Source of the DNA: Hirudo medicinalis
Taxonomy: Eukaryota; Annelida; Clitellata; Hirudinida; Hirudinidae
Assembly (NCBI GenBank): GCA_011800805.1
Contig: MPNW01000559.1
Span: 1 to 64,000 of the forward strand
Length of the DNA: 64,000 bases
Reading direction: 5' to 3'
Positions 59,606 through 64,000 of the stretch are shown here, one piece after another; within the stretch, counting starts at the first letter, position 1; each line of letters starts with the position of its first letter. Position numbers and translations under genes: made by a program. The notes beneath the pieces were generated by a model. It was not told the origin of the DNA, did not search any database, and saw only the letters and a list, made by a program, of their open reading frames with translations.

Positions 59606-62600
59606 ATGGCCATGGCTACGAATAGCACATTTCAAACATCCTATAGTAACGAGAGGCCTCCTTCACAAGGAAGTACCGAGAAAGACAACGATATGACCGG
59701 CGATCCAGCGAGTAGCAGTTTCTTTACTAATGACTACAAAAAGTAGTTGATACGTTTTTCTTAAGCGGCAGTCTGATTTTTCAAATTTTACATATTTAAA
59801 TAATGCAGGCATGAAGACCTCAAGCAAATGCTTGATAGCAACAAAGATAATTTGAAATTGGAGGCTATGAAAAGGATAATAGGTGTAAGTATTTTCGTTG
59901 GTGGTTGTTATGAAATATGATTTAAAAAAATAATTACTGCACATAACGTTTAACTGTTAATGCTTTGGAATGACTTTGAAAAGCTGCTTTTGCTTGAACT
60001 ATATGTAGATGGTAGCAAAAGGTAAAGATGCTTCAGATCTTTTTCCAGCAGTGGTGAAGAATGTGGTCTCAAAAAGCATTGAGGTTAACATTATTTAAAT
60101 ACCAGCAAATATTTACAGACCTGAATGTTGAATATGAAATATTGGATTCAGGTAAAAAAGCTGGTGTATGTCTACCTTACAAGATATGCTGAAGAGCAGC
60201 AGGACTTGGCACTGCTTTCCATAAGTACATTTCAGAGAGCTTTGAAGGTATCTTGTGCAAAGGTTTTAGCTTGATACTTTGAGACATTTGATAAGATCCT
60301 TTATTGCTACTAGGATCCAAACCAATTGATTCGGGGGAGTGCTTTGAGAGTTCTTTCGAGTATAAGAGTGCCAATGATTGTCCCCATCATGATGCTGGCC
60401 ATCAAAGAATCCGTTTCCGACATGTCTCCGTACGTCAGGAAAACTGCCGCTCACGCCATTCCAAAACTTTACAGGTACTTTCCTTTTAAATTTTAGCTGT
60501 TATTATTGGTAATTCAACCTCGAGTACTTTGATGGGTCTTATCGCTTTTTAAAGTCTGGATACTGAACAGAAAGAACTTTTGATTGAAGTTATTGAGAAG
60601 CTGTTAGCAGACAAAACAACTGTGAGACATTTTTAATGAAATTTCATTAAGTAATTATAAAATTAAATATTATTTTGATGAATTTATTTAACCGTCCTAA
60701 TAGCTCGTGGCCGGAAGTGCAATTCAAGCCTTCGAGGAAGTGTGTCCCGAGAGAATCGATCTCATTCATAAGAACTACAGGAAACTCTGCAACCTCCTCG
60801 TCGATGTCGAGGAATGGGGACAAGTTGTCATCATAAACATGCTCACCAGATACTGCAGACTTCAATTTGTCAATCCCAACAAGACTGTGAGATATTAAAA
60901 CTACACGACATGAAGATATAAAACACTCGGCAGTTTATTTTATGCGATACGAATTATGAATTATGAATGCATGTGTTTTATAAGTACTTATGCTGATATG
61001 AAATCAAACTAAAACTGACAATAGTTATCAGATGGAATAAGCCAAATGAAATGTCTTCAACAGTGAAATCGAGAAGAAATAATGGAAATAAAGGGTGTTT
61101 ATTTGGGTGCAGGTTGGCCGAATGGGTTGCGTTCCTGCATACGGCGGTAATGGCAACAGTCGTAATGTGTCGTGTTCGAAACCCAGCCTGCACTGCCGCA
61201 AGCGCCCTTGGGAAGGAGCGCTATATAAATGGTTGACAAGAAGCGCCTCTGACGCTATGCATATGGCGCTATATAAATGAAGTACATTTACATTTACATT
61301 TACATTTATAACAATCACTGTTCACCTTGATATGATGCAAGAAGCTCATGTGATGATGATGTTTGTGTGATATGATGATGTTTCTAGTGATCTTATCATT
61401 TACAATGTATTATTATTTTATTATTGTTATTTTGTATTTATATGCTTGAACTTTTACTCGATTTTTTATAGTGAATTATTTCCAAGTTGGGCAGGTGGTC
61501 GTGTGGTGTTTTCATTAGAATCGTTTCTCGCCTCCAGGACCTGCAAGATGAAAACAATCGGAAGGAATTTTACGGCTCGTCCGACGAATCGGAAAAGGCG
61601 GACAGAAAATCTAGGAAGCCCTCCGCCGCTCCGATAATGGACCCCGACCACAGACTTCTGCTCAGGACTTGCAGACCGCTCCTCAACAGCAGGAACGCTG
61701 CCGTTAGACTCTCGTTCATTAAACTTCGTCGTCTTTAAGTCGGCTTACGTCTATATTCTCGTAATTCTTAAAACTCTTTCGCGGACTCGTCGGTTCTCGT
61801 CGGCAGGTCGTGATGGCAGTCGCTCAACTTTATCATCACTGCGCTCCTAAGTCCGAAGTGTCGACAGTCGCCAAGGCTCTCATCAGGCTTCTGAGGGGCC
61901 ACAAGTGAGTTCGGCGTTTTCCTCTCGTCGACCGACACGTCGTTTTTTAATTCGTGCAGTTCGGTATTCTGGAAGTTATTGTTTTAAATTGCATTATAAA
62001 TAACAGATATTATGGTAAAACTATGACCTATTATTGCTTGGGATTTGATTTGATATTACATTGTATTAATTGGCTATAGTAATTGTTTGATTACATTAAA
62101 TATTGTTTTTATAATTTTTATTTGTTTGATAATTACATAATAATTTGATTATTTTTATAATTTTTATGATGTTATTTATTTGCAGGGAGGTGCAGTTTGT
62201 TGTACTAACCAACATAGCATCCATGTCAGTCAAACAAAAGGTGATGCTAGTAAACTATTATCATCAACTTGTCATAGACATATCAAAGTTTTTTTACTTG
62301 ATTGGCAGATCCTACATTTAATTCGATCCTTGCATTGACATTAATGTAACTAATAATTAATTAATAATGTAACTAATAATGTAATTAGCAGTGTAATTAA
62401 TATTGCAATTGATAATGCAATTAACATTATAATTAATGGTGAGATCGATGATGTAATTAAACATGTATTTATTAATGTAAGTGATAATGTAATTAATTAT
62501 GTAAGTAATAATATAATTAATAATGCAAGTAATCATGAAAGTAATAAAGTAATTAATTAGGTAATTAATAAAGCAAGTAATAATGTAATTAATTATGTAA

Positions 62601-63758
62601 TTAGAATGGTTGGTGTGTTTTTGTTGATATTTTGAGAACAAGCAGAAATGGATGAATGACATCCTGATGTTAATCGCACTTTAGTGACTTTGCTTTGTGA
62701 GATGATGACAATTTAATGACTTTTTGTTGCTTTTGTCTGAAGGAGTACCAAGTCAGTGGCGTTGTTGTTGTTGTGTTTGTTATTACTTATTTTGCTTCTC
62801 TCAATAACTGTTTTCACCTCGGTTGTGTTTCCTAACAACATTTACAATCGACTACAATTTTAGTTTTTCAATTTTAACCCAGAGCATGTGTTTTCAATGT
62901 TCATACTTCTCTGTCCTCATCAGTTTCTTCAACATGCAGAGCTGTGACTTTTGTGTTGATTTTTTTACAATTTCACAGTCGATGTTCGAGCCATACCTGA
63001 AGAGCTTCTTCGTAAGATTCAACGATCCGACTCATGTCAAGCTGCTCAAGGTGTGCGTCCGACGCTTCATTCGACACCGCATTTATTTTATTTCTTAATT
63101 TAAATTGATGCCACATTTTTTAGTTGGAAATTTTGACAAATTTGGGAAATGATGCCAACATATCTACTATTCTTAGAGAATTTCAGGTGAGCTCATGGTT
63201 TGTATAATCTATAATTAACACACAATCTTCAGTAACATTTGCATACAAATCACATCAATCGCTGTCCGAAGTAAATAATGTTTTTGTCGTTTCAGACGTA
63301 CGTCTCGAGTTCGGATAAGGAATTGGCCGCTGCCACCATTCAATCTATAGGAAGGTGTGCGACCACCATTTCAGAGATAACAGACACCTGCCTCAACGGA
63401 TTGCTCAATCTGCTGAGCAACAGAAACGGTTCGAATGTGATTCTCATTGATGCGTGTCGTTGCAGGTGGAATTCGTGCTTCTCCATCGAGCGGTGTTAAC
63501 TGCCTTGCATTATTGCTACAAATCGACCTCATTGTGTCATTATTTGCAAAGATGCCTTATCAGATTCAGAACCGATAGTTCTGCCATCCTAATCAGCGGC
63601 CAACACTAAGTTTTACAAATGCACGACTTGTTCTGATCATGGGTTTATTGGCATTATTGGTCGAAGCAACCGATGATTCTAAGCGTTCGTAACAATGTTG
63701 AACAGAGGCCGTAGTTGCAGAAAGTGTGATCGTCATCAAGAAGCTTCTTCAAATGAGG
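59606..63758 (+). CDS. AP3B1: AP-3 complex subunit beta (3' part beyond the window)
   Basis: Fourteen exons join in phase: 59606-59742, 59809-59884, 60009-60083, 60152-60247, 60314-60474, 60555-60621, 60704-60886, 61538-61702, 61807-61904, 62186-62240, 62979-63050, 63124-63186, 63296-63428, 63706-63758. The last ends in a donor, so the gene continues past 64000. The product starts [10 protein letters not shown] and runs into the adaptin trunk of HEAT-like helices. Near-invariant family words are [131 protein letters not shown] and [17 protein letters not shown]-3 beta pairs with delta, mu3 and sigma3 to sort cargo to lysosome-related organelles. The hinge and ear are not in the window. Exon 8 holds an acidic/basic insert ([17 protein letters not shown]) like that of AP3B1/AP3B2. 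Confidence 0.95.
61107..61309 (+). mobile_element. tRNA-derived SINE in an AP-3 beta intron
   Basis: Head with polymerase III A box (TGGCCGAATGGG at about 61115) and B box (GTGTTCGAAACCC at about 61171). Body CCGCAAGCGCCCTTGGGA, then GGAGCGCTATATAAATGG and GCGCCTCTGACGCTATGC, ending in an ACATTT repeat tail. Same family as 36301-36490. It lies between AP-3 beta exons 7 and 8. Confidence 0.93.
62340..62605. repeat. Degenerate TAATGTAAT tandem repeat
   Basis: Irregular repeats of TAATGTAAT/TAATTAATAATG inside an AP-3 beta intron; the Tyr/Asn/Ile-rich - strand frame here is an artefact of it. Confidence 0.75.
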
Positions 63759-64000
63759 GTTGGCTTTGCTTTGACTCGATGTTTTAATCTGATAATATTT
63801 AACATCATAATAACATAATAATGTCATAATAATAATGTAATTATCAATTTAATAATATTGAAGTTATTATTGATTTCTCAAAATGTGTCATTCTCATCTG
63901 TCTGCTAAATTTATGATCTCATAATGATACACTTATTTCACATTTTTAATCCCACAAGTTTTTTGCAATTGACTGATTGTTGAATCTTCTTTAAAGCATT

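Overview
The window is eukaryotic and clearly animal: AT-rich DNA (GC-poor introns and spacers full of ATT/TTA microsatellites) in which short GC-richer exons with GT-AG (and a few GC-AG) boundaries encode animal-type proteins. Several families point to an invertebrate, possibly an early-branching one, but nothing in the sequence fixes the phylum. Almost none of the long open frames is a complete gene; the genes below were rebuilt by joining exons across phase-consistent splice sites.

Layout. 1-8.6 kb: gene-poor, with simple repeats and a decayed LINE (about 6.9-8.0 kb). 8.7-23.9 kb, + strand: a class C GPCR of the GABA-B receptor type, lacking its N-terminal lobe and one internal exon; its largest visible intron carries a 4.4-kb Mutator-like DNA transposon with 110-120 bp inverted termini and a nested LINE endonuclease fragment. 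25.1-26.5 kb and 30.2-33.4 kb, - strand: two R2-superclade-like LINE copies, each bracketed by a roughly 30-bp target-site duplication. Between them (27.3-29.7 kb, +) lies an unrecognised zinc-finger/acidic-tail gene. 35.06-42.0 kb, +: a complete 20-exon ITCH/WWP/Su(dx) HECT E3 ubiquitin ligase. 42.9-43.3 kb, -: a single-exon NRARP-like ankyrin protein. 44-46 kb: microsatellites and an exact 126-bp direct repeat around an N. 47-50.1 kb, -: an unrecognised multi-exon gene. 50.8-52.1 kb: a TTAA-flanked piggyBac-like element containing an 814-base gap. 52.7-53.4 kb, -: a 168-aa C2H2 protein. 54.1-54.4 kb: a LINE relic whose 3' end is shared with two tRNA-derived SINEs. 55.9-58.7 kb, -: PYROXD1. 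59.6 kb to the end, +: the AP-3 complex beta subunit, running off the window.

Functionally the loci are independent nuclear genes: a membrane receptor, a ubiquitin ligase beside a Notch-pathway feedback protein, a flavin oxidoreductase and a vesicle-coat subunit. The most interesting material is the mobile DNA: the SINE/LINE shared tail, the R2-like insertions with long duplications, one of which has lost its zinc-knuckle/endonuclease core, and a conserved repeat whose only annotated neighbours are LINE remnants. Single N characters look like hidden assembly joins, and one sits in the intron where a receptor exon is missing.
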